Of a stretch of DNA of 64,000 bases, positions 17,553 to 26,564 are shown piece by piece (positions within the stretch are counted from its first letter, which is position 1; the number at the start of each line of letters is the position of its first letter). Position numbers and translations under genes: made by a program. Origin of the DNA: Actinomycetes bacterium (GTDB taxonomy: Bacteria > Actinomycetota > Actinomycetes > Propionibacteriales > Propionibacteriaceae). The notes under the pieces were generated by a model that was given only the letters and a program-made list of their open reading frames with translations, ran no database searches and was not told where the DNA came from. The stretch is from assembly GCA_021803025.1 (NCBI GenBank), contig JAJZQV010000002.1, positions 28,090 to 92,089 of the forward strand, read 5' to 3'.

Positions 17553-18187
17553 CGGTCGACGTCGGCGCGCTGACCGAGGAGGTCCTCGGTCTCGTCGCCT
17601 CTCGCAGGCGTGTCCTCGTGGGGATCTGCGGAGCGCCCGGAGCGGGCAAGTCAACACTGTCGACACTCCTCGTCGACGCCGTCAACGCGACGAGACCGGG
17701 TACGGCCGTGGTCGTCGGCATGGACGGCTTCCACCTGGCGAAGTCGGTGATCGCCGGCGATGAGCGCCGCTACCGGCGCGGCGCGCCCGACACCTTCGAC
17801 GCCGGGGGGTACGCGGCGCTGCTCGCGCGGTTGCGTACCTGCGACGATCCCGTCGTGTACGCGCCCGAGTACCGCCGCGAGATCGAGGACCCGGTCAATG
17901 CAGCGGTACCGGTGCCCCGGGAAGTGCGGCTGGTGGTCACGGAGGGCAACTACCTCCTCCACCCGGACTGGCGGGCGGCGAGGTCCCAGCTCGACGAGGT
18001 CTGGTACCTCGAGGCGCCCGACGAGGCCGTACGGGTCGAGCGGCTCATCGCGCGCCACGTGCGCTATGGCAAGGCGCCCGAGCGGGCCCGTACCCACGTC
18101 CTCACCTCGGACGAGGCCAACGCAGCGCTCGTCGCCGGCCATCGCGGGCAGGCGGACCGGGTGCTCCGCTGGCCGTCCTGGGTGTGA
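17549..18187 (+). CDS. P-loop nucleoside/nucleotide kinase family protein (YggC/PanK-like)
   Basis: 212 residues from the ATG at 17549, which overlaps the preceding SDR stop by 4 bp. The Walker A motif is GAPGAGKST (residues 28-36). GMDGFHLAKSV is the substrate-binding strand seen in uridine kinase, pantothenate kinase and phosphoribulokinase relatives. RRGAPDTFDAGGY, VYAPEYRREIEDP and VVTEGNYLLHP are also diagnostic of the YggC-like/fructose-kinase-type subgroup. The acceptor substrate cannot be told from sequence alone. Coupling to an SDR suggests the two act on the same small sugar or polyol, which is inference. Confidence 0.85.
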   Translation: MTVDVGALTEEVLGLVASRRRVLVGICGAPGAGKSTLSTLLVDAVNATRPGTAVVVGMDGFHLAKSVIAGDERRYRRGAPDTFDAGGYAALLARLRTCDDPVVYAPEYRREIEDPVNAAVPVPREVRLVVTEGNYLLHPDWRAARSQLDEVWYLEAPDEAVRVERLIARHVRYGKAPERARTHVLTSDEANAALVAGHRGQADRVLRWPSWV

Positions 18188-18670
18188 TGGCGCACGGGGC
18201 GCCGATCGCTCGATGACCCGTAGCCTGCTTCCCGCGCTAGCGTCAGCGGCGTGACCTGCTCGCCTCCTTCGAGGACGGTCGCGTTGAGGCTGGACAGAAC
18301 CGTGCTGGGCGTCGTGGGACTGCGGCGTGCGCGATCTCGGGCTGGAGGGCCACGGTGGCGACGCCCGCGCCTCAAAAGACCAGCCCACGACGAGTCATTT
18401 GGGACATGTGCAGAACTTCATTCGTTCTGGGCCCAGGATGCCGGCACCCCCGCCCTTGGAAGCCCGGCGCCGGCCGACAGGCTTCTCGTTCCTATCGCGC
18501 AGCCCGGCGGCGACGGAACGGCCCGGGACGAGCTACACGGGTGCAACCCCTGCCCCTGAAGGAGATCCGAGCGCTGCTGCGTGTACTGCACTCTGCGGAC
18601 CCCCACAGGCCCCTGCGGACCCGGGTCTACGCGGTCTTCGACCTCTCCACAGGCAGGTCGCGCATCCGGC
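18188..18670. other. 483-bp stretch with no supported gene
   Basis: Between the kinase stop and the AEC-transporter stop. An open frame at 18355-18705 on the plus strand contains one protein-like segment (KEIRALLRVLHSADPHRPLRTRVYAVFD), but the remainder is Arg/Pro-rich shadow sequence and no start or ribosome site supports it. No clear terminator hairpin or repeat stands out. Confidence 0.5.
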
Positions 18671-19582
18671 TCACGACACCAGCAGGTACAGCGTGGGCAT
18701 CATGACGATCGCGATGAGTATCGTCACGGAGTTCATGAACGTCGCCGTGCCCACGTGGCCGTCGATCTCCGACGTGAATCCCGGGACCATGGCGGCGATC
18801 GGTGCGAACAGGACGAGGATGACGACGACCTTCACCTCGTGGGGGAACGGCAGGAGGAACCAGACGAGAGTCGCGATGAGAGTGGAGAACACGTAGCGCG
18901 TGATGAGGCCGCGCACCGCTGTCGAGAGCCGGTGCCGGGGCAGGCCGACCTCGAGGCCCACGCCGATCATGAACATGGCGAGGAACGGGTTGGCGGCTCC
19001 GACGAGGCTCGTGAAGCCGATGACCACGCTGGGGAGCTGGATGTGGAGCAGGCGCATGAGGACGAGCGCAAGGTACGTGTCGAACACCGGTGACGTGAAC
19101 AGGAGCTTCGCCACCGACAGGGGGGTCTGCTTGACGTGCGGCCGCGCGACGGCATGTGCCACGCTCCGGCCGATGCCGGCAGTCGCCAGCGAGTTGCCGA
19201 CGTCGAACAGCGACGCGTACACGATGGCGGCGGGCCCGATGAACGCCGACACGTACGGCAAGGCGAACGCACCGATGTTGTACGAGCCGCCGTGGAGGAT
19301 GCCGAACGCGCGCTGTACGGGAGTGCCCTTGCGGTGCTGGAGGTAGCCGACCACCTGCTGCAGGAGGTTCGCGACGAAGGCCAGCAGCGTGAGCCCGAGT
19401 AGGGAGGGCACGATCTCGAACTGGTTGAAGGACGTGGCGAGCGCGCAGGGCAGCGTCACCCGCAGCACGATCTTCGACAGGGTCGAGAAGTCCTCGGCCT
19501 TCACCCAGCGCAGACGCTTCATGCCGAAGCCGATGCTCACGATGAGCACGAGGGACAGCGCCTTCGCGAGGATGGTCCACAC
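18671..19582 (-). CDS. AEC family transporter (auxin efflux carrier/malate permease type)
   Basis: 303 residues with about ten hydrophobic helices. The two-fold AEC pattern is visible: an N-terminal unit beginning LAKALSLVLIVSIGFGMKR, then SYNIGAFALPYVSAFIGPAA, and a second half with ANPFLAMFMIGVGLEVGLP and a terminal GTATFMNSVTILIAIVMMPTLY. AEC carriers export or import small organic anions. The start is GTG at 19582. It is divergent from the Nudix gene with 120 bp between. Substrate unknown. Confidence 0.88.
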   Translation of the reverse strand: MWTILAKALSLVLIVSIGFGMKRLRWVKAEDFSTLSKIVLRVTLPCALATSFNQFEIVPSLLGLTLLAFVANLLQQVVGYLQHRKGTPVQRAFGILHGGSYNIGAFALPYVSAFIGPAAIVYASLFDVGNSLATAGIGRSVAHAVARPHVKQTPLSVAKLLFTSPVFDTYLALVLMRLLHIQLPSVVIGFTSLVGAANPFLAMFMIGVGLEVGLPRHRLSTAVRGLITRYVFSTLIATLVWFLLPFPHEVKVVVILVLFAPIAAMVPGFTSEIDGHVGTATFMNSVTILIAIVMMPTLYLLVS

Positions 19583-19702
19583 GGGAAGAGGGCCTCGCTC
19601 TCACTCTGTGCTGGCGTCGCCGGGACCGGCCCGCACATCCTGGCACGACGAGACGACCCGTCACGACGCTGGTCATTCGTTTGGCGCCGCTAGGGTCGTC
19701 CG

Positions 19703-20119
19703 GTGATGTCGGGTGCGGTCGTGGTGGTGGCGGCGGTGGTCGTGCTCGACGCGCGCCGCCGGGTGCTGACGGTGCGGAAGAGCGGGACACGGCGGTTCAT
19801 GCTGCCCGGAGGCAAGCCTGAGGCGGACGAGGACCTGCGTGCGACCGCGGTCAGGGAGCTCGCCGAAGAGGTGGGACTCGAGCTCGCCGGCGACGACCTG
19901 CAGAGCTGGGGCGTGCACACCGACGTGGCCGCGAACGAGCCCGACACGACCGTACGGGCCGGTGTCTACGCCTGGACCGGGCGGGTCACGGACACGCTCC
20001 TGCCCGCCGCCGAGATCGCCGAGCTGCGGTGGCTGGACCTCGACAACCCCACCGGCGAGCTCGCACCGCTGCTCGTCACGCTCCTTCCCCGCATCATCGA
20101 CTTCGAGGAGAGCGCGTGA
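19703..20119 (+). CDS. NUDIX hydrolase
   Basis: 138 residues with a perfect Nudix box: G-x5-E-x7-REUxEExGU is met by the segment from GKPEADE to RELAEEVGL, residues about 37-60. The protein hydrolyses nucleoside diphosphates linked to another moiety, and MutT-like or ADP-ribose substrates are both possible. A GTG start at 19703 lies 6 nt after TAGGGT (leaderless) and is followed at once by an ATG, so either may serve. Its stop overlaps the GTG start of the next SDR gene (GTGA). Confidence 0.92.
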   Translation: MMSGAVVVVAAVVVLDARRRVLTVRKSGTRRFMLPGGKPEADEDLRATAVRELAEEVGLELAGDDLQSWGVHTDVAANEPDTTVRAGVYAWTGRVTDTLLPAAEIAELRWLDLDNPTGELAPLLVTLLPRIIDFEESA

Positions 20120-20976
20120 GGCGTCGCTGGACCGCAGAGGACATGCCCAGCCAGGCCGGTCGTACGTGGCTCGTCACCGGGGCGACGAGCGGTATCGGGC
20201 TCGAGACGGCGAGGGCCGCGTCACGGGCCGGAGCGGTCCTCGTCCTGGCCGTACGGAACGTCGCGAAGGGTGAGGCGCTCGCCGCGTCCCTGTACGGGCC
20301 GGCCATGGTGGTCGAGCTGGACCTCGGCTCACTCGCGTCGGTACGTCGAGCCGCCGAGGCCACCCCGCCGGTGGACGTGCTCGTGAACAACGCGGGCCGG
20401 ATCACGATGCGCCGCGAGGAGACGGAGGACGGCTTCGAGTGCCTGCTGGGTACGAACGCGCTCGGTCCGTTCGCGTACACCAACCTCGTGGCGGACAAGG
20501 TCGCGGACCGCGTCGTCATCGTCGGCTCCGGCGCGCACCGCGGCGGGGTGCTTGACCTGGACGACCCGCACTTCACCTGCCGCCGGTGGACGACTGGCGC
20601 CGCCTACGCGCAGTCCAAGCTCGCGGACATGGTGTGGGGGCTCGCACTCTCCCGGCGGCTCACGGTCGACGTGCAGCTGTGCCATCCCGGCTGGACGGCG
20701 ACGGGCATCAGCAACGCGACGGGGAACGAGCGGCTGGACCGCATCGTCACGAGAGCGAACAGTCTCGTCGGCCAGTCGCCGGCCCAGGGCGCGCTGCCTA
20801 CGCTGTTCGCGGCGACCCAGGACCTGCCGCGCTGCTCGTACGTGGGTCCGGATGGCCGGCGGGAGCTTCGGGGCTTCCCGACTCTTGTGGGCCGCTCTCC
20901 TGCGGCCTCGGACCCGGCTGTCGCGTCGCAATGGTGGCGGTTCGCGGCCCAGGCGACAGCAACGGATCTGGTGTAG
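20116..20976 (+). CDS. short-chain dehydrogenase/reductase
   Basis: 286 residues from GTG at 20116, overlapping the Nudix stop by 4 bp. The cofactor motif is TGATSGIG (residues 21-28). VDVLVNNAGR, the catalytic AAYAQSKLADM and CHPGWTATGI follow the classic SDR order. The N-terminal 18 residues (RRRWTAEDMPSQAGRT) are typical of actinobacterial SDRs annotated as oxidoreductase or retinol dehydrogenase-like. It is the second SDR within 5 kb. It is coupled to the Nudix enzyme, but no substrate is obvious. Confidence 0.87.
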   Translation: MRRRWTAEDMPSQAGRTWLVTGATSGIGLETARAASRAGAVLVLAVRNVAKGEALAASLYGPAMVVELDLGSLASVRRAAEATPPVDVLVNNAGRITMRREETEDGFECLLGTNALGPFAYTNLVADKVADRVVIVGSGAHRGGVLDLDDPHFTCRRWTTGAAYAQSKLADMVWGLALSRRLTVDVQLCHPGWTATGISNATGNERLDRIVTRANSLVGQSPAQGALPTLFAATQDLPRCSYVGPDGRRELRGFPTLVGRSPAASDPAVASQWWRFAAQATATDLV

Positions 20977-21145
20977 CCGTCGAGCGCTCATCGGGCGCCG
21001 CCGCGTCGAGCTCATCGCGCCCGGCAGGACCGACGGGGCCTCCCGTCTGGGGCATCTTGGGCATCCGGATCACGGGTCCCAGGCTACCCGGGCGGACGTC
21101 GACTCTCAGGCTCTCAGGCGCAGAGGCGTCGTCACGCGCTGAGGG

Positions 21146-21640
21146 TCAGGAGCGACCGAACAGCCGCGACGTCCAGGACGGGCGCGCGTGACGCGCAGTC
21201 GCGACCACTCGCTTGCGCGGCGCCGGAGGACCCTTCGGGTCGATCGCCCACGCGATCCGCTCGACCTCCTTCGTGAGGAGGTCGATCTGGTCGGCGGTGT
21301 ACGGCGTGCGGAACTCCTCGGGCAGGGCCTTCAGGTCCTCGAGCCACTTCATCTTCTCGCCGCCGACGATCTGGGTCGTCCACTGGTGACCGTCCCACCA
21401 GCGCTCGACGCCGTACGGGTCGCCCTCGCGGACGTGCCAGCAGGCGATGCCCAGAGGCGGTTCGACGACGGTCTCGATGGAGACCCACGTCGATGTGGCG
21501 CCGCACTTCGGGCAGGGCCGCGGGTACAGGATCGCGGAGCCGCAGGCGCGGCAGACCACCGGAACGGGCGTGCTGTAGTTGGCGCTACCAGGAAGCGGCC
21601 GGCCGTATGACTGACCGGTATACGCAGCTGACTCATTCAT
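21146..21640 (-). CDS. zinc-ribbon and DUF2510 domain protein
   Basis: 164 residues from the ATG at 21640; a GTG two codons earlier is also possible. The N-terminal part has a CRACG...CPKCG zinc ribbon. The middle (DPYGVERWWDGHQWT) is a DUF2510 motif, a short W-W-DG-x-W segment common in actinobacterial membrane-associated proteins. The C-terminus is helical and basic. No membrane helix is visible. Function unknown. It stands alone, with a 100-bp gap to the glycosyltransferase remnant upstream. Confidence 0.7.
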   Translation of the reverse strand: MNESAAYTGQSYGRPLPGSANYSTPVPVVCRACGSAILYPRPCPKCGATSTWVSIETVVEPPLGIACWHVREGDPYGVERWWDGHQWTTQIVGGEKMKWLEDLKALPEEFRTPYTADQIDLLTKEVERIAWAIDPKGPPAPRKRVVATARHARPSWTSRLFGRS

Positions 21641-21749
21641 GTGCACGCCCCCCGAGACAATGCCTCACAGTCCCCCAACTGCGATAGAGAAATCCTATGG
21701 GTCCGGGGCCCCCCTGGCAATCGGACACGCCCCTTCGTCGGCGGGCGGG

Positions 21750-22385
21750 TCAGCGGGGAGCGGCGTACTGCAGGTAGCGCAGCCTGACCTGCTCGCGTCG
21801 CGACAGCAGGACTCCGTCGAGGACCAGCCCGATGGAGAGCGCGAGCGTCCCCAGCAGGGCGAGGGAGGACGCGAGGATCGCCGTGGGGAACCTCGGAACC
21901 AGCCCCGTCTGTACGAACTCCCAGACGACCGGAACACCGAGAACGACCGCGATGACGTACAGGATGGCGGCGAGCACCCCGTAGAACAGCAGAGGGCGCT
22001 CGTGACGCAGCAGCGACCCGATGAGGCCGAGGATCCTGAACCCGTCGTGGTACGTGCGGAGCTTGCTCTCGCTGCCGACGGGCCGGTCCTTGAACCCGAC
22101 CTCGACCTCGACCTGCGGCACCCGGAGGTTCATCGAGTGCACGGTGAGCTCGGTCTCGATCTCGAACTCCTTCGACAGGGCCGGGAACGACTTGACGAAC
22201 CGCCGGGAGAAGATCCGGTAGCCGCTCAGCATGTCCGACACGCGCCGTCCGAAGAGCCACCCGACCAGCCGGTTGAAGGCCTTGTTGCCGGACTCGTGGC
22301 CCGGCCGGTACGCGGACGACTCACTCGAGACCTGGCGGCGCACGCCGAGGACTTGGTCGTACGGACCGCTGATCAGCGTGTCGAT
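21750..22385 (-). pseudogene. GT2 glycosyltransferase gene lacking its 5' half
   Basis: The open frame preserves the C-terminal half of a dolichol-phosphate-mannosyl-type GT2 enzyme: YRPGHESGNKAFNRLVGWLFG, VSDMLSGYRIFSRRFVKSFP, a FEIETELTVHS segment and two to three terminal membrane helices. The N-terminal GT-A part with the nucleotide-binding and DXD motifs is absent. Upstream, the sequence passes directly into a broken haemoglobin gene read in the same direction. The open frame that spans both is therefore artificial. It is best viewed as a 5'-truncated remnant. Confidence 0.6.
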
Positions 22386-22402
22386 CTGAGACGGGCCGCG
22401 GA

Positions 22403-22840
22403 TCAGTCCTGCCGGCGCGGTGGCCAGTGTCCGAAGGGCAGCCCGTCGGAAACCTCGTCGCTGTCGTCGCGATGAGCGTTGAGGCGCGCGGTCGCCCAGC
22501 GCCAGTACCGCCGGAGCTCCTCGCAGACCTCCTGCTCGAGTCCGACGTCGTGCGCCGCGGCGAGGAAGCACTCCTGGGGACCGGATGCCCATCTCGCGAT
22601 GCTCGCCGTCGCCGGAGTGCATCCCCACGACAGTGGATTCGTCCCCGATCACGTCCGTGTACTCGCTGGGCCCGCCCCAAGCGTGGGCCCAGTAGGTCGC
22701 GATGCGACGGACGTGATCGGGGTCGAACCCGTGGGAGAGCGCGTGACTGACGACCGTGACCGACGACCGCCCTGTCGTGCCAGGCCCTGGGCGAGTGCCG
22801 TGACGCGTCGTGGTCCGATGCGCTCCCAGAGTGAGGGCAT
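22403..22840 (-). pseudogene. group II truncated haemoglobin gene, frameshifted
   Basis: Conceptual translation across frames gives MPSLWERIG at the start, then AWHDRAVV, SHALSHGFDPDHVRRIATYWAHAWGGPSEY, GMHSGDGEHREMGIRS and finally QECFLAAAHDVGLEQEV...YWRWATARLN, ending at 22403. This is the fold and motif order of group II truncated globins (haem-binding His region, WGGP, W at the G helix). At least two frame changes are needed, one near 22760-22800 and one at a run of four Gs at 22576-22579. Either the gene has decayed or the assembly carries indels. Confidence 0.65.
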
Positions 22841-22872
22841 ACCCATCGATGGATGGATGCCCCCTGCTCGTG

Positions 22873-23157
22873 TCAGGCAGCAACCAGGTCCCGGAGCTGG
22901 GACTGGTGGGCGATGACGGCGCCGATCATGGCGACCTCTTCACCGAGCTCGCGGAACCGCACCCAGTCGCAGCGCTTCGCCGCGCTGGAGCGGGCACGGC
23001 ACAGGTCGCGCATCAGCGCTGCGTACCGCGGTGCGAAGGTCGTCAGGCTCGCGCCCACCAGGTTCCCCGTGGGAAGCCTGTGAACCGTGGCCGTACCGGA
23101 AGTCGAATCAGCAAACGTCAGGTCACCCACATCCTGCGCAGAAAGTACTGCAGTCAT
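22873..23157 (-). CDS. hypothetical protein
   Basis: 94 residues from the ATG at 23157, which follows a GGGGGG purine run that can act as ribosome site. The larger frame to 23241 has no support. The N-terminal half is Thr/Ser/Val-rich (FADSTSGTATVHRLPTGNLV). The C-terminal half is a likely helical pair with RYAALMRDLCRARSSAAKRCDWVRFRELGEEV. No family is recognised, and no membrane segment or signal peptide is visible. It lies upstream of the haemoglobin remnant on the same strand. Confidence 0.5.
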   Translation of the reverse strand: MTAVLSAQDVGDLTFADSTSGTATVHRLPTGNLVGASLTTFAPRYAALMRDLCRARSSAAKRCDWVRFRELGEEVAMIGAVIAHQSQLRDLVAA

Positions 23158-23307
23158 TCTTGTGCCCCCCAAGAGCGATATCACACCCCCATGTGATGAG
23201 AGAGATCTTAGGGTCAGGTCAAGAGCAGCGCAATGGGACATGCTGAGCCGTTAACAGACCGGTGGCCTGCGGCTGGACCCTGGACTCCTTCGGACCCCCA
23301 GTGGGCG

Positions 23308-23787
23308 TCACGCCGCGCCGCCACGGATGCCCGTGATATCGGCCACCACAGCGGAAAGTGCCCTGACAAGGGCATCGGCATCGACCAGGACGTGCGTGTG
23401 CGGGGTTCCCGAACCGAGGGCCACTGAGCGGCCGAGCATCGAGGAGTCCGCGACGACCGGCCAGACGTGGCTGGAGCCCAGGGGCGTGATCGTGCCGCGT
23501 GCGTACCCCGTGACGGCCTGCGCAGTGGCCGGATCCGGCAGCGAGAGTCGCTTGGTGCCGAGCTGGGCGCGCAGCTTCGGCCACGAGATGGCACGGTCCC
23601 CCGGCACGAGGACGAACACGTACGACTCGTCACTGATCCTCACCACGAGCGTCTTGACGATGTCCGCGGGGCTGATCCCTCGCTGGGCAGCGGCCTCCTC
23701 GAGCGACGTGACGGGCTCGTACTCGACGACGCGGTACGCGACACCGAGAGAGGTCAAGACCGACGCGGCTGGTGGCTCAGCTGTCAT
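23308..23787 (-). CDS. YbaK/EbsC-type aminoacyl-tRNA deacylase
   Basis: 159 residues from the ATG at 23787. The family hydrolyses mischarged aminoacyl-tRNAs such as Cys-tRNA(Pro). The segments AAQRGISPADIVKTLVVRISDESYVFVLVPGDRAISWPKLRAQLG, GYARGTITPLGSSHVWPVVADSSM and a final VALGSGTPHTHVLVDADAL match the YbaK fold. The catalytic Lys is the one in IVKTLV and the GTITPLG loop is conserved. The open frame continues upstream to 24489, but that part is unrelated degraded sequence. Confidence 0.9.
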   Translation of the reverse strand: MTAEPPAASVLTSLGVAYRVVEYEPVTSLEEAAAQRGISPADIVKTLVVRISDESYVFVLVPGDRAISWPKLRAQLGTKRLSLPDPATAQAVTGYARGTITPLGSSHVWPVVADSSMLGRSVALGSGTPHTHVLVDADALVRALSAVVADITGIRGGAA

Positions 23788-24103
23788 CCTCAGAACGCTA
23801 GCCAACTGCCCTGCCCTGCCCGCGGATGTGCGGTGGCCGCACTCGACAGGCGCGTCGCTATACGTTGAAGCGGAACTGCGAATGTCAGGTGGGCCCAGTT
23901 CACGGGCGTTCGTCCACGCTGGCCAGAGGCGTCTTGGCATCTCGACCGTTGATGGTGATTGCTGCGTGCTGAAAGCCCTCGTGTGCCCCATCCGTGCCCC
24001 AAGCCAGCCGCACAACTGCCCCGTCCCCCTGACATGCAGCCGACAGTTGGTCATGGGCTGGTGAGTCCAGGGTCGAGCTTGCTCGATCGCGAAGCGACGC
24101 GGA

Positions 24104-24336
24104 CCTGAGGTAGTCGACGAACTTGGGTCGCGGCCGGTCGGCGTGGATGATCCGAGTCGGTTCGTCAGCCGGAACAGCGACGAGCTCGGGCTCCGGCCGT
24201 GTCGATCGGCTCCGATCACCAGCAGCAGTTCTTCCCCCTGGTACTCGTACTCGACGTACCGAATGGCGTGCTCCCATGCGTGCGCGATGTCCTCGTCGTC
24301 GACGCCGTGCCGCTGCGCCGACCCCGAGATGTCCAC
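24104..24336 (-). pseudogene. BrnT/DUF4258-like toxin remnant, frameshifted
   Basis: From a GTG at 24336 the frame reads VDISGSAQRHGVDDEDIAHAWEHAIRYVEYEYQGEELLLVIGADRHGR. Another frame then continues ELVAVPADEPTRIIHADRPRPKFVDYLR. Together this resembles short actinobacterial toxin-like proteins with the order S-A-x-x-H-G...A-x-x-H, L-V-I-G, R-P-K-F. The join near 24200 requires a frameshift. No intact antitoxin is visible downstream. A TAGCCC box about 6 nt before the GTG would fit a leaderless start. The family identification is by pattern only. Confidence 0.4.
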
Positions 24337-24697
24337 GCTGTCAGGGCTACTATTACGGCGAGGACGGTCAAGGGCGCATGACGCGCTCCACCTCGAGGCC
24401 GCGTGTGGACCGTCCAGTTGCGAATTCCTCACAACGTCGATCGTGTGCCGCCGCTGTCGAGCGGCTTGCGTGTTGCTCGCCGAATCCACGGCGTCGTGGC
24501 GGCCGCGGCGATGCCCGCGATTCGGCCACGAATCACCTCCCCGCCTGGTGTCCTGCCGCTGGCTGACTCGCTGTTCGGGATCGTCACGGCACCGTCAACG
24601 AGGAAAATCGCCGGAAGTCACTGGCCTGGTGGCAGATCCCGTGAAAGTGGGTCGACCAGCGGCATGCTCCCTGGGGCGTGGTCGCCTCACGCTGATG

Positions 24698-25133
24698 AGC
24701 GGTCGTTCCCTGGATCGACGGTCGTGACGTCCCGCCCGGGGAGGACTCCTCTCCGGGAATGACCCTGCTGCAGGTCGACGGCATGGCCATCCTGACGTGG
24801 CTGCTGGGCCCAGTCGAGGCTCCTTCATCGGTGCATCGCTGTTGCGTCGTAGCCGACGGGCGCTCGAACGCGTTTATGGTTGAATACAGCGGCGATTCAG
24901 GAGACTTCGTTGCCGGCCGCGCAGAAACGGTTGTTATGAGGGCCGAAAACCGGCTCATATCAACCGTTATCGGGTTTGGGGCCCAGGCGACCCGTGTTCG
25001 CCTCGCCATAACAACCGTTAATGCGCTTGGCCGTGCCTCGACGACGGGTACGGCAGCGTGCCCGGCAATGTGGCCCTCATCCGGTTGCAGTGAAAGTGCG
25101 ATGGCCCAGGCAATCCAACGCACGACTCTCGGC
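24698..25133 (+). repeat. 436-bp inverted repeat, arm A
   Basis: Homologous in reverse orientation to 27192-27627, with only scattered substitutions and small indels. The arm holds three copies of a 13-15 bp motif TAACGGTTGNTATG: 24926-24938 (forward), 24956-24970 and 25007-25020 (both reverse). The first two form a larger dyad. A frame starting MTLLQVDGMAILTWLLGPVEAP crosses the arm. Its arm B counterpart differs in frame, so coding status is doubtful. Homology starts and stops sharply at both ends. Confidence 0.85.
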
Positions 25134-25943
25134 TATGTGCGAGCGTTTCTCGACCTCGAGTAGCTCGTTGCTGTGGCCGACTTCTGGACCGTCGGCGCCG
25201 TGGTCGCGGCGAGCCGCTTTTCCACAGATTCGGATCTCGGCCCAGCGGTGTTGTCGGGGTTGTGTGTCATGCCGGTTTGCAGCGGACAACTGAATACAGA
25301 GACTTCGTGGGTAGATAACCCCGGGGGTCGGCTCCCACACTGGCAAGAGGCCATAACTAGCAAACAAAGCGCTCCGTAAGCACACACAACAAGAAGCAAG
25401 ACCGTCCGCGAAGTCCTTGGTTTGTCGTGCCTCGGCGCAGCGGCGGTCCCTCTCGTCGACACGTTTCTCCGAGTTGCCGGACCGCGGTCCTCCCGAACCG
25501 GGTGTGCCGCGCGGCGAGGCCGCAGCACAGGCCGCATGGCATACCCTTCCGGAGGGTGGTGGAGCACGGTGAGCACCCGGGGCAAGGCTGCAGTCACCGA
25601 CACCCTCCCTGCGCAGTACCCGCACGTGTCTCCCGGCCACGCCGAGGACAGGACGCCGGACCTGTCGGAACCCCGATCGAGCCTCGGGCTGGAGCGCGCC
25701 TGCTCAGATCGGGACGACGAAGAGGTCCTCGAGCCCGGCGAAGACGTCAGCCGAGTTGCCGGCATAATGCCGAGTTCCGGATGTTCGCCGACCGGCCGAA
25801 GTACGTGCGGCTCTTTCGTCGCCGGTGCCGCGACCCACCCGATGTAGTCCACCACGCCGTCGTCGGACAGGTGTCAAAAGCCTTCGAGGGTCGGTTGCCC
25901 GAGGCTGCGCACCGGAAGCGTCGAGACCTGGCTTGGCCTCGGG
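25134..25943. other. 810-bp decayed stretch inside the inverted-repeat cassette
   Basis: No supportable gene. The long minus-strand frame from 25855 is Arg/Ser-rich and lacks any ribosome site. A short piece, VVDYIGWVAAPATKEPHVLRPVGE near 25780-25860, could be a leftover of a small domain but cannot be assigned. Stop codons, mixed codon bias and somewhat lower GC than the flanks suggest eroded accessory DNA. Confidence 0.5.
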
Positions 25944-26435
25944 TCAGGCGGCTGAGGAGGCCTGGCTCTCCACGCCGGTCTTGATGGCCGCCAGCATGCT
26001 GTGCATCTTCTTCGCCATGACCACCGCACTGACAGACTCGAGGAGATTCTGCAACCAGCCGAGGTCCTCCTCAAGGACGACGAAGGTCAACTTCGTGCCC
26101 CCGTCCGTGCCTTCGAACAGCCACGTGAGGATCGGGCCGTTGGCAACTTCCTTGGTCCGTCCCGCAAAGCGCACCTTCGCATGAGCCTTGCTGACGATCC
26201 GCTCGTCGGGAACGAACTTGGTGTACTCGCGCTCGATCTGCTCGACGATCATCCCCTTCGCGAACCTGCCCACGATGTGCGCCTTGGTGCCGACACCCTC
26301 CGGTGTCATGATGACGTCGGTTACCTCGAGCTCGGGCCATCCTTCGAAGAGATGGTGCGGGTCGCGGCAGTACTCGAAGACGTCGTGCACGGAAGCGTCG
26401 ATCACGATCTCGAAACTACGAGTGAAATCTGACAT
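25944..26435 (-). CDS. SRPBCC (START-like/polyketide cyclase) family protein
   Basis: 163 residues from the ATG at 26435, with an excellent AAGGAGGT ribosome site. SRPBCC proteins form a hydrophobic ligand cavity closed by a long C-terminal helix. Here the pattern is RSFEIVIDASVHDVFEYCRDPHHLFEGWPEL, GVGTKAHIVGRFA, EREYTKFVPDERIVSKAH, LTWLFEGTDGGTKLTFVVLEED and a terminal amphipathic helix. The ligand is unknown; lipid binding or cyclisation is possible. A second, frameshifted SRPBCC gene lies upstream in the same direction. Both lie inside the 436-bp inverted repeats, so they look like cargo of one cassette. Confidence 0.85.
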   Translation of the reverse strand: MSDFTRSFEIVIDASVHDVFEYCRDPHHLFEGWPELEVTDVIMTPEGVGTKAHIVGRFAKGMIVEQIEREYTKFVPDERIVSKAHAKVRFAGRTKEVANGPILTWLFEGTDGGTKLTFVVLEEDLGWLQNLLESVSAVVMAKKMHSMLAAIKTGVESQASSAA

Positions 26436-26564
26436 CACCTGACCTCCTTCCGACCTTGCGAGGGACATCTCCCCGCGACTCAAGCCTAGTTCCCGCAGCC
26501 GCATCCAGTGCTCGGATTCGCCGTGACCTGCGCACGGAGGCAAGGGGCCACACGTAGGTGCCCT

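Noticed and set aside
21750..22883. Single 377-residue glycosyltransferase gene
   Set aside because: The N-terminal third is out-of-frame haemoglobin sequence, so the frame is a chance merger of two remnants.
23870..24060. Possible IS remnant (TGAAGCGGAACTGCGAATGT segment)
   Set aside because: It resembles intergenic debris near actinobacterial IS elements, but no transposase fragment could be read with confidence.
24926..25020. Integron attC sites
   Set aside because: The core does not fit the GTTRRRY/RYYYAAC consensus and no integron integrase is present.
24584..25123. 179-residue minus-strand frame across repeat arm A
   Set aside because: It overlaps the repeat, contains Arg/Ser/Pro-rich text and differs in frame from the arm B copy.
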